DNA of 64,000 nt from Pseudorhodobacter antarcticus (GTDB lineage: Bacteria > Pseudomonadota > Alphaproteobacteria > Rhodobacterales > Rhodobacteraceae). A model generated the notes under the pieces. It did not search any database. It saw only the letters and a list, made by a program, of their open reading frames with translations, and was not told where the DNA came from. Positions 63,435 through 64,000 of the stretch are shown piece after piece (the stretch's first letter is position 1; every line of letters starts with the position of its first letter). The position numbers were made by a program, and so were the translations under genes. Location: the NCBI GenBank assembly GCA_945862435.1, contig CAMAXX010000002.1:1-64000 (forward strand). The letters are read 5' to 3'.

Positions 63435-64000
63435 CAGACCAGCTCCGCAAGGATCATGGGAAAGAATGCGCCATTGGAATAAACCCCCAGCCAATCATTT
63501 CCCATATGCGGGGCGATCACGGCCAAATCAACAAGGCGGTAAAATGACTTGCGGTCAATCAGCGCCTCTAGCCCCGCGCGGATATGCACATAGGGCGCGG
63601 GGTGGCCCGATGCATCCTGCACGACGCGGATCGGGTTATCGGCGCTGGCCACAACCTCGTCTTCGGTTTTGGTGACAAAGCTTAGCACTTGGGCCGCGCC
63701 GCTGCCCGTGGCGGTGAAATCCACCGCAAGAAAAGGCGCATCATCTACCTTAATCCCCACCTTTTCCACGGGGGTTACCAGAAAATAATGATCCCCCTCG
63801 CGCCGCAGAATTTGGGAAAACAGGCGCACCAGCGGCGCGCGGCCAATCGGCGAGCCTTGGTAAAACCAAGTGCCATCGCGGGCGATACGCATATCTATAT
63901 CGCCGCAAAAGGGCGGGTGCCACAGATGCACAGGCGGCGGGCCTTTGCGTGCGGCCATCACCACCTCGCCCATCGAGGCGGGGCCAATGGGGCTGGGGGC
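63434..64000 (-). CDS. DUF1285 protein, 5' end outside window
   Basis: The frame stays open to the edge of the window, so the start lies beyond 64000; a Met at 63973 exists but seems internal. The visible part shows PPPVHLWHPPFCGDIDMRIARDGTWFYQGSPIGR in segments and EDEVVASADNPIRVV, typical of DUF1285. The role of the family is unknown; it is often found beside moxR-like or hyi-type genes. Its stop overlaps the hyi-like start. Confidence 0.85.
   Translation of the reverse strand, partial: APSPIGPASMGEVVMAARKGPPPVHLWHPPFCGDIDMRIARDGTWFYQGSPIGRAPLVRLFSQILRREGDHYFLVTPVEKVGIKVDDAPFLAVDFTATGSGAAQVLSFVTKTEDEVVASADNPIRVVQDASGHPAPYVHIRAGLEALIDRKSFYRLVDLAVIAPHMGNDWLGVYSNGAFFPMILAELV

Overview
The window is a 64 kb stretch of GC-rich, densely coded chromosome from an alphaproteobacterium, most likely a member of the Rhodobacterales (Roseobacter-like). 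The case rests on a CcrM-type GANTC methyltransferase, HspQ, a DciA-like DUF721 gene beside mutY, a DmdC-like acyl-CoA dehydrogenase in a MerR-headed operon, a Hint_2-like protein, a DUF1285 protein, a twin-TM small protein next to a cobalamin adenosyltransferase, and many ATGA/TGATG start-stop overlaps. No rRNA, tRNA, prophage, transposase or CRISPR array was seen. Nearly all of it is core chromosome. The clearest foreign-looking piece is a Fic gene with an A+T-richer flank (11353-12765).

Layout. 1-7.2 kb: 3' part of uvrC with a strong terminator, a 1-Cys peroxiredoxin, an aldehyde dehydrogenase, a small exported protein overlapping a membrane-anchored winged-helix protein, a UbiH-type hydroxylase and an amidase. 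7.3-14 kb: DapC-like aminotransferase, ftsK, the Fic insertion, lolA and a transglycosylase-like lipoprotein. 14.1-19.6 kb: hspQ, an anti-anti-sigma/anti-sigma kinase pair, fRMsr, a VOC protein, a homocysteine methyltransferase, an RluA-like synthase and a glutamate-synthase-like flavoprotein. 19.6-30.8 kb: an amino-acid ABC permease and binding protein with no ATPase, ubiG, pip, a DAO-type oxidase facing mnmD, two tandem DMT exporters, a YbjN protein, proC-csaA-hydroxyacid dehydrogenase, a sulfotransferase and a Hint-like protein.

30.8-37.3 kb is a six-gene fatty-acid oxidation operon on the minus strand (MerR regulator, acyl-CoA dehydrogenase, a 70-residue protein, a GST, thiolase, FadJ). 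It starts from a promoter packed with dyads. The ETF pair at 50-51.8 kb would accept its electrons. 37.4-43 kb: yqgE, a stand-alone DsbD-alpha protein, a degenerate family-4 uracil-DNA glycosylase, then pyrB, a repeat-rich spacer, a 39-residue membrane peptide, a dihydroorotase homologue without its metal-binding histidines (PyrX-like), and plsY.

43-64 kb: DUF805, gshA, rsmE, ubiA, a large OmpA-like protein followed by a 19-codon repeat ORF, etfAB, cobalamin adenosyltransferase, an SDR, parC, a CoA-transferase, dsbA, dciA-like gene, mutY, alkB, ccrM, rnhB, hyi-like gene and a DUF1285 gene that runs off the end. Three ubiquinone genes (ubiH-type, ubiG, ubiA) are scattered through the window.

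The least explained items are the membrane winged-helix/exported-protein pair (3598-4546), the pyrB-pyrX spacer with four 11-bp repeats and an 18-bp perfect stem (40872-41015), the stacked dyads at 37275-37330, and the repeat micro-ORF at 49523-49582. All calls come from reading the sequence. No database search was run.
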